Source: Ktedonobacteraceae bacterium (GTDB lineage Bacteria > Chloroflexota > Ktedonobacteria > Ktedonobacterales > Ktedonobacteraceae). From it: a DNA stretch of 64,000 nt. Below the pieces are notes generated by a model, which saw nothing but the letters and a program-made list of their open reading frames with translations, was not told the origin of the DNA and did not search any database. Positions 52,027 to 60,666 of this stretch are shown in pieces. Position 1 is the stretch's first letter; each line of letters starts with the position of its first letter. The stretch is taken from positions 124,001-188,000 of the forward strand of contig DASRBN010000035.1 of assembly GCA_035653615.1 (NCBI GenBank), read 5' to 3'. The position numbers and the translations under genes are program-made.

Positions 52027-52405
52027 AAGTAGTAAGAGAAGATTTTTGTTAGATGAGAATCTCCCCAAAAATCTGCTGAAAGAAATGAGGAAAGCTGGAT
52101 TTCCTACTTCTCGTGTAATCGATGAAAGGTTAAGAGGAAAACCCGATTCCGCTATTTTTCGTCGAACTCGCTCTCAGTTTGTAATTATTACAAGAGATAA
52201 GGACTACCTCAGGGTAGATTTATTTCCGAGCCCTCATTCAGGGATCATTGTAGTGAATTTGCCAAATACCACTCCTGTTGCTGAGGTCGTAAGTAAAGTG
52301 GTGGGTGCTGTGAGTATCTTACAAGAGGAAGATCTTACTAACATGGTTTACGTTGTTGAAACCGATCAGATTTATTTATTCTCTCAACATGGACATGAAT
52401 GTTAG
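52016..52405 (+). CDS. DUF5615 PIN-like toxin-like protein
   Basis: A 129-residue PIN-like protein. FLLDENLPKNLLKEMRKAG (residues 10-28) holds the acidic DENL motif of the family, and VIITRDKDYLRV the TxDxD-like second site; both are expected metal ligands of a nuclease. The start lies within the end of the DUF433 gene, giving translational coupling. RNase activity is a family inference. The C-terminus ends SQHGHEC. A hairpin (52401-52420) covers its stop codon. Confidence 0.85.
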   Translation: MPDESSKRRFLLDENLPKNLLKEMRKAGFPTSRVIDERLRGKPDSAIFRRTRSQFVIITRDKDYLRVDLFPSPHSGIIVVNLPNTTPVAEVVSKVVGAVSILQEEDLTNMVYVVETDQIYLFSQHGHEC

Positions 52406-52420
52406 GATGCCTATCCTAAC
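52401..52420. terminator. Hairpin at the end of the DUF433/DUF5615 operon
   Basis: GTTAGGAT (52401-52408), loop GCCT, ATCCTAAC (52413-52420): perfect 8-bp arms over the toxin stop codon. No T-tract follows, so it may protect the mRNA end or be weak as terminator. Confidence 0.45.
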
Positions 52421-52455
52421 AGTGGGGTAATTTAGCAATTCCAATTTTCTGAGAA

Positions 52456-53475
52456 ATGAACATGAGCGCAAAGATATACTACGATAAAGACGCTGATCTT
52501 TCCATCGTCCAGTCGAAGCGGCTGGCTTTCATTGGCTATGGAAATCAGGGGGCGGCACAGTCCAAAAATCTGCGTGATAGCGGAGCCGCGGAGATTGTGA
52601 TCGGCAATCGCGAGGATGAATATAAGCAAGCGGCTATCAATGATGGTTTTCGCGTTGTCTCTATACCTGAAGCTGCGGCGTGGGGTGATGTAGTATTCCT
52701 GCTGATCCCGGATGAGGATCAGCCGCAGGTTTTTCGCGAACAGATCGCGCCCCATCTGCGACCGGGTTCGACGCTGGTGGTCGCTTCTGGCTATAACGTG
52801 GCGTTCAAGCTGTTCGATCTGCCCAATGCTATCGATGTGGTGATGGTTGCTCCGCGTATGATTGGCGCGGGTGTGCGCGAACGCTATTTGCGAGGCGAGC
52901 CTTATCCTTGCTTTGTCTCGGTTGAACAGGATGCCAGCGGCAATGCTCTGCGCCTGGCTTTGTCGATTGCGCAGGGTATCGGCGCGACCCGCGGCGGCGC
53001 GATACAATCCTCGGCACGGGAAGAGGCGGCGCTTGACCTATTCAGCGAGCAGGCGATCTGGCCGGTCATTCTGGCAGCATTTCGGGCGGCTTATGACGTA
53101 TTGCACGCGGCGGGGTTCAGCGACGAGGCCATCCTCTACGAAATGTACCTGTCAGGAGAGCCCGCCGAAGTTTTCGAGCGCATCGCGGAACAGGGCCTTT
53201 TCCAGCAACTGACACTGCACTCGCACACGAGCCAGTACGGCCAATTGCGCGCGCTTCTAGGGGATAACGGTGAATGGCTATACGAAAGATTTAAGCGGGT
53301 GCTGGAGGATGATATTTTATCGGGACGATTTGCGCAGGAATGGTCGGATGTGCAGGCAAAAGGGTTGGAGCGGCTGGAGCAAATGCGGGGGCAGGCGCTT
53401 GAGAGTTCGCTGGGCCGAGCAGAGGCGGGGGTGAGAGAAAGTCACGCAGGATCAGACGCTCTGTTTCAAGAGTAG
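52456..53475 (+). CDS. Ketol-acid reductoisomerase-like protein with altered active site
   Basis: A 339-residue protein with the N-terminal KARI layout: AKIYYDKDADLSIVQSKRLA and the NADP-binding loop FIGYGNQGAAQSKNLRDSG (about residues 26-44). The C-terminal KARI knotted domain is recognisable (GIGATRGGAIQSSAREEAAL, LDLFSEQAI). Two catalytic blocks are changed: the usual HGFN is ASGYNVAF, losing the conserved histidine, and KGPGHxVRxEY is replaced by RMIGAGVRERY. Aspartate and glutamates of the Mg2+ site partly persist. It may not perform the valine/isoleucine pathway reaction. No other ilv gene is near. Confidence 0.8.
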   Translation: MNMSAKIYYDKDADLSIVQSKRLAFIGYGNQGAAQSKNLRDSGAAEIVIGNREDEYKQAAINDGFRVVSIPEAAAWGDVVFLLIPDEDQPQVFREQIAPHLRPGSTLVVASGYNVAFKLFDLPNAIDVVMVAPRMIGAGVRERYLRGEPYPCFVSVEQDASGNALRLALSIAQGIGATRGGAIQSSAREEAALDLFSEQAIWPVILAAFRAAYDVLHAAGFSDEAILYEMYLSGEPAEVFERIAEQGLFQQLTLHSHTSQYGQLRALLGDNGEWLYERFKRVLEDDILSGRFAQEWSDVQAKGLERLEQMRGQALESSLGRAEAGVRESHAGSDALFQE

Positions 53476-53482
53476 GCATGGT

Positions 53483-54337
53483 TCACCTGTACCTGTTAAT
53501 CTCCATTCTCAACTCTTCCGCGGCCTTGCGAGCGACCTGCGCGAAATCGTCCTCTTTTGAGGCAAAAATAATGGCGCGTGATGAGCTGATGATCATGCCC
53601 CAGCCGCGGCTGTCTTTACCGGCGTCGACGGTGGCGGCAATCTCGCCACCCTGCGCGCCGATACCCGGAATGAGGATGGGCATGTCTCCAATGATGGAAC
53701 GTACTTTTTTCAACTCGACGGGATAGGTGGCGCCGACGACAACGGCGCAATTTCCGTTGTCGTTCCAGGATTGAGCGACGTGGCGGGCAACTACCTGGTA
53801 GAGTGGTTCCTGGGAGTCGCCTACAGGCAGGTCTTGAAATTCCCCGGCACCGGGATTGGACGTTTTGACCAGGATAATGATGCCTTTCTCTTTGCGGGCC
53901 AGGAATGGCGCGAGAGCTTCTTTACCAAGATATGGATGGACGGTAATGGCATCAACGCCGATGAGATCGAATGCCGCTTCTACATATCCTGCATTGGTGC
54001 TGCCGATATCGGCCCGTTTTGCGTCCAGGATCACGGGGATGTGAGAATAGCTTTCTCGAATGTAACGTACTGTGCGGATGAGGGCTTGCAATCCTTCCCT
54101 GTCTTGCGCTTCATAGAAGGCTGTGTTGGGTTTATAGGCGCAGACAAGATCATGCGTGGCGTCGATGATTTCCCGGTTGAAGGCAAAGATGGCTTCCTCG
54201 ATGGTTTGACCACTTTTCACTTTTGCGGGAAGTTGCTCATAAGCAGAATCCAGGCCGACGCAGAGCAGGTTGCCTTGATTCCAGCAGTATTCCAGCTTTT
54301 CGATAAAGGTTGTTGGAGTCGAGTATTGTGTGGTCAT
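53483..54337 (-). CDS. pyrF: Orotidine-5'-phosphate decarboxylase
   Basis: The 284-residue enzyme converts OMP to UMP, the last step of the pathway encoded by this operon. LLCVGLDSAYEQLP and the catalytic DAKRADIGST (near residue 100) identify it as the longer, type 2 PyrF form. PILIPGIGAQGGEIAATVDA carries the phosphate-binding Gly-rich end. AAGGAAAACAAT precedes the ATG. It is the last gene of the operon and converges with the KARI-like gene with only 7 bp between the stops. Confidence 0.95.
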   Translation of the reverse strand: MTTQYSTPTTFIEKLEYCWNQGNLLCVGLDSAYEQLPAKVKSGQTIEEAIFAFNREIIDATHDLVCAYKPNTAFYEAQDREGLQALIRTVRYIRESYSHIPVILDAKRADIGSTNAGYVEAAFDLIGVDAITVHPYLGKEALAPFLARKEKGIIILVKTSNPGAGEFQDLPVGDSQEPLYQVVARHVAQSWNDNGNCAVVVGATYPVELKKVRSIIGDMPILIPGIGAQGGEIAATVDAGKDSRGWGMIISSSRAIIFASKEDDFAQVARKAAEELRMEINRYR

Positions 54338-54347
54338 ATTGTTTTCC

Positions 54348-54992
54348 TTATCTGGTGTGCTGCCGTGCTAGAAAGGCTCTTCCTTTGCCTAATTCGGTGT
54401 TGATGGGTATTTGCTGCTGGCAAAATGGACATGCTTCCTCGGCAAACGTTTCAAGGGTGATAGAAACGAGTGCGTGAATGGGGACATTGCCAACATCCTG
54501 GGATTGAACGTTGCCACGATTGCAGAGCGCGCTCAGGCCGATGACGTTGCCACCATGTTGACGCACAAGCTCGATTACCTGGCGAGCGGAGCCGCCGGTT
54601 GTCAGCACGTCTTCCACGACCAGGATGTTTTTGCCGGAGATGTATTTGTCGTAGCCACGATGAAAGGAGAATGTTTTATGCGGGCCATCGCCATCCTTTT
54701 CGGCGTAGATGGCCAGCGTTTCACCCGCTGAACGGCGGGCGTTGAGATGGTGAGCCGTCCATTGCGAGAGGACTATTCCACCCAGTACCGGGCCTACGAC
54801 AGCGTCAATGATATCTGCTTCATAGGGGTGAGCCATCAACTGGCAGAGCTGCGATATTATTGCGGTATGCAGGTAGAGCGCGTCTTTGTTGATATAGACG
54901 GAGCTATGCCGTCCTGAGCTATAGACGAAATGGCTATCGCTGACAATGGCGCCGGCATTGGCGAATAATTGCATGATTGATGGGTCGTTCAT
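54348..54992 (-). CDS. pyrE: Orotate phosphoribosyltransferase
   Basis: A 214-residue type I phosphoribosyltransferase that joins orotate to PRPP to give OMP. The PRPP loop ILVVEDVLTTGGSARQVIEL (about residues 122-141) is canonical; HSSVYINKDALYL and VVGPVLGGIVLSQWTAHHL are typical OPRTase blocks. The C-terminus contains CPFCQQQIPI, a pair of cysteines. The ATG overlaps the pyrD stop (TGATG) and AAAGGAG precedes it, so it is coupled to pyrD. Confidence 0.95.
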   Translation of the reverse strand: MNDPSIMQLFANAGAIVSDSHFVYSSGRHSSVYINKDALYLHTAIISQLCQLMAHPYEADIIDAVVGPVLGGIVLSQWTAHHLNARRSAGETLAIYAEKDGDGPHKTFSFHRGYDKYISGKNILVVEDVLTTGGSARQVIELVRQHGGNVIGLSALCNRGNVQSQDVGNVPIHALVSITLETFAEEACPFCQQQIPINTELGKGRAFLARQHTR

Positions 54993-56053
54993 CAGTTTGA
55001 ATCTCCTTTAATAACCAGCTTCTTATTTATCTGCTTAACAATCCCTGGCCCCTCGTAGATAAAACTGGTATAGATTTGAATGAAGATTGCGCCTGCGTCG
55101 AACATCCGTCGAGCATCATCGGGGCCTGAGATGCCGCCAACGCCGATGATGGGTATCTGACCGTTTAGCCGCTTGTAGAGATATTGCACAATCGCAAGCG
55201 AGCGCGAAAAGAGCGGGCGCCCGCTCAGTCCGCCAGTCTCGGACGTATTCTTGCACAATCCTGCGCGTGAAAGCGTGGTGTTTGTAGCGATGATACCACG
55301 AATCTGGCAATGCAGGCAGACCTCAATTACATCATCTACCTGGCTCTCTGTCAGATCGGGCGATATTTTCACGAGTATTGGTTTAGCTGTATCCTTGCCA
55401 GACCGGCTTGCGAGAACTTCTGCTTCCTGGACGATTGCTCGCAGCAGCTGCTCTAATGGTTCTTTTTCCTGTAGTTTGCGCAGGCCGGGCGTGTTGGGTG
55501 AGCTGACATTGACAGTAAAGAAATCGGCAAAGGCATGCAGCTTGCGCAGCGAGTAGAGATAATCCTCCACGGCCTCTTGTTGAGGAGTGATTTTTGATTT
55601 CCCAATGCTCCAACCAACCGGAATGGTGGGCTTAGGGAGCCGGGATAGCCTTTCAGAAATCTCATCTGCTCCATCATTTGGAAAGCCCATGCGGTTTATC
55701 AGCGCGCCATCCTGGGGTAGGCGAAAAATACGGGGCCGATCATTGCCCGGCTGCCGGTAGCGAGTGACAGTACCGGCTTCAAGAAAGCCAAAGCCGAGCG
55801 CGGCCAGTGCTGGGAGCGCAAGCCCATTTTTGTCAAAGCCACCCGCGAGTCCAACCGGATTGGGAAAATGTATTCCGAAGATTGTGCGTTCCAATGCAGG
55901 CGACTTGTAAGCGTTAGCCACTTCGAGAATCTTGAGCAGCGCCGGATAGCGAGAGGCGAATGCCAGCAGGTTCATGACCTGGTGGTGGGCAATTTCGGGG
56001 TCGCGAGCAGAGGCGCGAAAGAGTGCGGGGCGGATGACCGGTTTGTATAGCAT
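54992..56053 (-). CDS. pyrD: Dihydroorotate dehydrogenase, class 2 (quinone-linked)
   Basis: I set the start at 56053 (MLYKPVIRPALF), where AAGGAAAAAGGCC lies upstream, instead of 56095, which would overlap pyrC. The 353-residue enzyme oxidises dihydroorotate to orotate. FPNPVGLAGGFDKNGLALPA, EAGTVTRYRQPGNDRPRIFR and the active-site NVSSPNTPGLRKLQ with its catalytic Ser indicate class 2, a membrane-associated FMN enzyme passing electrons to quinone. IIATNTTLSRAG and GVGGISGPDDARRMFDAGA close it. Confidence 0.95.
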   Translation of the reverse strand: MLYKPVIRPALFRASARDPEIAHHQVMNLLAFASRYPALLKILEVANAYKSPALERTIFGIHFPNPVGLAGGFDKNGLALPALAALGFGFLEAGTVTRYRQPGNDRPRIFRLPQDGALINRMGFPNDGADEISERLSRLPKPTIPVGWSIGKSKITPQQEAVEDYLYSLRKLHAFADFFTVNVSSPNTPGLRKLQEKEPLEQLLRAIVQEAEVLASRSGKDTAKPILVKISPDLTESQVDDVIEVCLHCQIRGIIATNTTLSRAGLCKNTSETGGLSGRPLFSRSLAIVQYLYKRLNGQIPIIGVGGISGPDDARRMFDAGAIFIQIYTSFIYEGPGIVKQINKKLVIKGDSN

Positions 56054-56066
56054 TGGCCTTTTTCCT

Positions 56067-57365
56067 TCAGGACTGGATGGGAACCGGTTTGCCACTGCCC
56101 GGTTCGGCTATACATGTGCCATTCTCGTAGGCGAGAGAACCGCGCACAAAAACCTGCTCTATCTTTCCCTTTACTTTCCAGCCCGCGAACGGAGTCCACC
56201 CGCATTTCGATAGCATTTGCTCGTTGGTGAGCTCATACGCTACGTTCGGGTTTACCAGCACGATGTCGGCATCCTTGCCTATTTCAAGCGCACCTTTGGT
56301 TTTCAGGCCAAAGATGCGAGCGGGATTGACGACGCAGCGTTTCACGATCTCGTTGAGCGTTACTCTGCCTTCGCCTGCAGCTGTCAGCAAGAGAGGCAGC
56401 ATGGTTTGCACGCCGGGCATGCCGGAAGGAGCTTGCTCGTATGGTACGTCTTTCTCTGTTCGCGTGTGCGGCGCGTGGTCGGTTGCAATGGTATCAATCG
56501 TGTCAAAGTACGTCCAGAGAGCCTTGCGGTCGTTTTCGGAGCGTAAGGGCGGATTGACCTTGCCAAAGTTTCCCAGGTGATGCTGGTCATCTTCGTTGAG
56601 AAAGAGATGCAAGGGTGTCACCTCGCATGTAACATGGACGCCCTTGCGTTTGGCTTCCTGTATGAGCTCGAGTTCTCTGGCCGTGGTTGTATGCGCGATA
56701 TGCAAGGCCCGGCCCGTTTTCTCGGCAATGGCCAGGGCGCGACTCACCGCTATCTGGGCGCTTAAGGGCGGGCGCGATTGATTGTGATCTTTTGAGCCGA
56801 GTGAACCGAAATATTTGAGCGATTGTTCGTCTTCGGCGTGAACGACGATGGGCTTATGCAATGGGAACGTGGAAAAGTGTCGATAGAGGGGAGCAAATTC
56901 TGTTACCAGCAGCGAACCAGTTGAGGAACCCATATATAATTTGAGAGCGACGACCTGATCCGAGATTGCGAGGGCCTCTTCTATGTTGCTGTTTGTCGCG
57001 CCGAGATACAATCCATAATCGACGACGGCTTTTTTTGCTGCCAGGGCTTTTTTTTCGGCAAGATGCTCGCGGTTATCGGTGGATGGCTGCGTATTCGGCA
57101 TGTCCAGGATGGTCGTCACGCCGCCGGCAAGAGCGGCACGGGTGCCAGAGGCAAAGTCTTCTTTATGCGTTGCGCCGGGTTCGCGAAAATGGACGTGCGA
57201 ATCGATGAAACCCGGCAGCACAAGACGCCCGGCAGCATCGATCACATGCTCCCCCGGTTCGGGGACAAGATGCTCTGCCAGTTCGACTATTGTTTCGCCG
57301 GAAGTGCGGATATCCAGGCGGACTGTATCTTCTGGCAGCACAACCAATCCATTACGTAGTAACAT
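56067..57365 (-). CDS. pyrC: Dihydroorotase, type I
   Basis: A 432-residue amidohydrolase that closes carbamoyl aspartate to dihydroorotate. Metal ligands: the HxH of GFIDSHVHFREPGATHKED (about residues 53-71), the His residues of IVVHAEDE and LHIAHTTT, and Asp in TIATDHAPHTRTEK. DILVNPNVAYEL-like sequence and GKPVPIQS end it. Type I length and sequence (AllB-like class) are clear. GGAG lies 7 bases before the ATG. It is 22 bp after carB and likely cotranscribed. Confidence 0.95.
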   Translation of the reverse strand: MLLRNGLVVLPEDTVRLDIRTSGETIVELAEHLVPEPGEHVIDAAGRLVLPGFIDSHVHFREPGATHKEDFASGTRAALAGGVTTILDMPNTQPSTDNREHLAEKKALAAKKAVVDYGLYLGATNSNIEEALAISDQVVALKLYMGSSTGSLLVTEFAPLYRHFSTFPLHKPIVVHAEDEQSLKYFGSLGSKDHNQSRPPLSAQIAVSRALAIAEKTGRALHIAHTTTARELELIQEAKRKGVHVTCEVTPLHLFLNEDDQHHLGNFGKVNPPLRSENDRKALWTYFDTIDTIATDHAPHTRTEKDVPYEQAPSGMPGVQTMLPLLLTAAGEGRVTLNEIVKRCVVNPARIFGLKTKGALEIGKDADIVLVNPNVAYELTNEQMLSKCGWTPFAGWKVKGKIEQVFVRGSLAYENGTCIAEPGSGKPVPIQS

Positions 57366-57387
57366 TCAATGCTCCGTTTTGTGGTGA

Positions 57388-60300
57388 TTATATGTATTTG
57401 TTCCAGGACTTTATTGGTATTGTAGCAAGATTTTTTGAGACGATGGCCCGCGTAAATAAACGGGCCTGTTTGATTTTGGTGAACAGGGGGATATTGTGGT
57501 CAACGGCATAGCGGCGCACCAGGTAGTCGTCGTCCAGTTCCTTTTTGACGTGATTGTCCACGATGTTGATTGCCAGGTCTACCTTATTTTCACTGAAGTA
57601 GGTCAGGATATTGGGCGATTTCTGCTCGTGAATTTTATAGAGCATGGTTGCTGCGATATCATGCGCGCGCAAAAACGCACACGTTTTTTCTGTGGCATAG
57701 AGTGGAATGCCCAGAGTGCTTAAGAGCCTGGCGCTCTCCAAAAATCTGGCCTTCTTGTCCTCGCCGCCGAGACTGATAAAGATGCCTTTTGTGGGTATGT
57801 GTCCGCCGGTAGCGATAATAGCCTTGAGATAGGCCTCTTCAAGGTCTTCACCGAAGCAGGCGACTTCGCCGGTTGAGGCCATTTCGACGCGCAGGATAGG
57901 ATCGGCGCCCGTGAGTCGCGAAAAGGAGAACTGCGGCGCCTTGACCACGGTAAACGTCAGGGGCGGTATGGATAGCGGCACAAGTTCATCTTGCGAGAAA
58001 AGCGCGTCGACGAAGATTTCGATGAAGTTGATGCCGGTCACTTTCGAGATAAAGGGGAAGGTACGCGATGCGCGCAAATTGGCCTCGATGACGTAGACCT
58101 GGTTGTCTTTGGCGAGAAACTGGATGTTGAACGGGCCGGTGATTTCTAACGCCCTGGCGATTGCTCTGCCCGCCTGCTCGATCTTGTGCATGGTCTCCTC
58201 GTTGAGCGTCTGGGGTGGCAGGACGATGGTTGCATCGCCAGAATGCACGCCGGCGTTCTCTATATGTTCGGAGATCACATAGACCTTCATCTCGCCGTGT
58301 TGCGCGACGGCATCCAGTTCGATCTCTTTGACCTTCTGGAAAAATTTGGAGACGGTGACGGGATGTTCCGCCGAGACTGCCGCGGCTGCCCGGGCATATT
58401 GCTCCAACTCTTCGCGGGTATAGCAGACGTTCATGGCATTGCCCGAAAGCACGTATGATGGGCGCACCAGGACGGGAAATCCCACGCGTTCGGCGAAGCG
58501 GGTCAAGCCATCAAGGTCGACGAAGGTATCCCAGGCGGGCTGGCGAATATCGAGCGAGTCGAGCAGGCGAGAAAATTTGCTGCGATCCTCTGCCTGGTCG
58601 ATATGCACGGCGCTCGTTCCCAGGATGTTTATGCCATAGTTGTGCAGGGCCTTGACGCGATTGTTGGGAGTCTGGCCACCAACTGAGACTATCAGGCCGT
58701 AGGCCGACTCGAATTCGCAGATATCGGCGATGCGCTCGAAGGTGAGTTCTTCAAAGTACAGGCGGTCGGATGTGTCATAGTCTGTCGAGACCGTTTCCGG
58801 GTTGCAGTTGACCACGATGGAGCGTTTGCCATACTTTTTCAGGGCTTCTACGGTGCTGACGCTTGTCCAGTCGAATTCGACCGATGAGCCAATGCGATAG
58901 GGGCCGGAGCCAAGCACGATGACGGCTTCGTCGCCTAACGGCGCTATGTCATGATGCTGTCCATTGTAGGTCATATAGAGATAGTTGGTTTCCGAGGGAT
59001 ACTCGGCGGCAAGTGTATCGATCTGAAAAACCGATGGGGTAATGCCGTGTTGTTTGCGTAAGGCGCGAATTTCAAGGCCGGTTTTGCCCACGAGCTCTCC
59101 GATGCGCTTATCCGAAATGCCGAGCTGTTTCATTGCCAGAAGATGGGGAGCAGAGAGGTCCTGGCTTGCACATAAAGCCTGCTCGATATCCACGATATGC
59201 TGGATGCGCTGTAAAAACCAGGGGTCGATGCCGGTGATGGTGGCGATTTGCGAGACGGAGATGCCGTTGCGCATGGCCAGCGCCAGGGCGAACATACGCC
59301 TGGGAGTAGGCGTGTAGAGATACCTGGTCAGAATATCATCTACTGTATCATTGGCGGAAAAGACTTTGTCCGTTGTCGCACCTTCAAAGTCGAGGTCCAG
59401 CATACGAATGGCTTTCTGGTAGGCTTCTTCGAACGTCCTGCCGATGCCCATGACCTCGCCGACCGATTTCATGCCCGTGCCGATGGTCTCGTCTACTCCT
59501 TTGAATTTTGACAGGTCCCAGCGCGGTATCTTCACCACCACGTAGTCCAGGCTCGGCTCAAAGCAGGCTTGAGTGACGCCTGTGACGCGATTGGTGAGTT
59601 CCGTCAATCCGTAGCCAAGGGCGAGTTTGGCAGCCACATATGCCAGCGGGTAGCCGGTCGCCTTGCTTGCCAGGGCTGAACTGCGCGAGAGGCGGGCATT
59701 GACTTCGATTACGTAGTACGCGGACGTTCGCGGGTCAAGCGCGAACTGGACATTGCATTCGCCGACGATGCCCAGGCTTTTCACGATGCTGATAGCTGCC
59801 GAGCGCAGCATATGATATTCGCTATTGGTCAGCGTCTGGCTGGGCGCGATGACGATGGATTCGCCGGTATGGATGCCCAGCGGATCCATGTTCTCCATGT
59901 TGCAGACGGTGATGCAGTTATCGTAGCAATCGCGCACGACCTCGTATTCGACTTCTTTGTAATGATGCAGGTATTGCTCGATCAACACCTGGGGAGCGAA
60001 TGCGAGCGCGCCATTCACGATGCGTTCGAGTTCCCCGGCATCTTTGGCGATGCCCGAACCCTGGCCGCCAAGGGCGAAACCTGCGCGTATCATTACCGGA
60101 AAGCCGATGCGGTTGGCGATGGATAGAGCATCCTCGAGCGTTTCCGCGCTGCTGCTGTGAGGAGTGGGAATGTCGATGCTATGCAGATGTTCCGCGAATG
60201 CCTGACGATCCTCGGTGAGCAGGATGGCGGAAATGGGCGTGCCGAGTACGCGGACATTGTAGCGTTCCAGAATGCCTTTTTGGAACAGTTCGATGCCGCA

Positions 60301-60582
60301 GTTGAGGGCCGTCTGACCGCCAAAAGAGAGCAGGATGCCATCGGGCCGCTCTTTTGCGATGATTTTTTCGACGAAAAAGGGCGTGACCGGCAAGAAGTAG
60401 ACTTCATCGGCCAGCAGTTTCGATGTCTGAATGGTGGCGATGTTGGGATTGACCAGGACGGTCGCGATGCCTTCTTCACACAGGGCTTTGAGGGCCTGAG
60501 AGCCAGAATAGTCAAATTCGCCGGATTGTCCAATTTTGAGGGCGCCTGCTCCCAACACCAGCACTTTATGCAGCTTCTCCAC
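57388..60582 (-). CDS. carB: Carbamoyl phosphate synthase large subunit
   Basis: A 1,064-residue two-synthase enzyme making carbamoyl phosphate from bicarbonate, ammonia and two ATP, starting with a GTG (60582) preceded by GAGGAG. First half: VLVLGAGALKIGQSGEFDYS; second half repeats the pattern with IVLGSGPYRIGSSVEFDW. ATP-grasp loops GGQGSGIAKDAGE-like and YVLSGNAMNVCYTREE are visible. The allosteric MGS domain is at the C-terminus (FISLGGEDKKARFLESARLL). In most bacteria UMP inhibits and ornithine activates there. Pairs with carA 84 bp upstream. Confidence 0.96.
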   Translation of the reverse strand: MEKLHKVLVLGAGALKIGQSGEFDYSGSQALKALCEEGIATVLVNPNIATIQTSKLLADEVYFLPVTPFFVEKIIAKERPDGILLSFGGQTALNCGIELFQKGILERYNVRVLGTPISAILLTEDRQAFAEHLHSIDIPTPHSSSAETLEDALSIANRIGFPVMIRAGFALGGQGSGIAKDAGELERIVNGALAFAPQVLIEQYLHHYKEVEYEVVRDCYDNCITVCNMENMDPLGIHTGESIVIAPSQTLTNSEYHMLRSAAISIVKSLGIVGECNVQFALDPRTSAYYVIEVNARLSRSSALASKATGYPLAYVAAKLALGYGLTELTNRVTGVTQACFEPSLDYVVVKIPRWDLSKFKGVDETIGTGMKSVGEVMGIGRTFEEAYQKAIRMLDLDFEGATTDKVFSANDTVDDILTRYLYTPTPRRMFALALAMRNGISVSQIATITGIDPWFLQRIQHIVDIEQALCASQDLSAPHLLAMKQLGISDKRIGELVGKTGLEIRALRKQHGITPSVFQIDTLAAEYPSETNYLYMTYNGQHHDIAPLGDEAVIVLGSGPYRIGSSVEFDWTSVSTVEALKKYGKRSIVVNCNPETVSTDYDTSDRLYFEELTFERIADICEFESAYGLIVSVGGQTPNNRVKALHNYGINILGTSAVHIDQAEDRSKFSRLLDSLDIRQPAWDTFVDLDGLTRFAERVGFPVLVRPSYVLSGNAMNVCYTREELEQYARAAAAVSAEHPVTVSKFFQKVKEIELDAVAQHGEMKVYVISEHIENAGVHSGDATIVLPPQTLNEETMHKIEQAGRAIARALEITGPFNIQFLAKDNQVYVIEANLRASRTFPFISKVTGINFIEIFVDALFSQDELVPLSIPPLTFTVVKAPQFSFSRLTGADPILRVEMASTGEVACFGEDLEEAYLKAIIATGGHIPTKGIFISLGGEDKKARFLESARLLSTLGIPLYATEKTCAFLRAHDIAATMLYKIHEQKSPNILTYFSENKVDLAINIVDNHVKKELDDDYLVRRYAVDHNIPLFTKIKQARLFTRAIVSKNLATIPIKSWNKYI

Positions 60583-60666
60583 GTTAGCTCCTCACCTTTT
60601 CCAGTCCGTAGGAGCGGATTCTGCTCTGGCAATCCCCACGTGGCCGAATAATTCTGTTAAGCTCCA

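Noticed and set aside
52456-53475. Calling this gene ilvC.
   Set aside because: Catalytic residues of ketol-acid reductoisomerase are missing, so the gene symbol is not justified.
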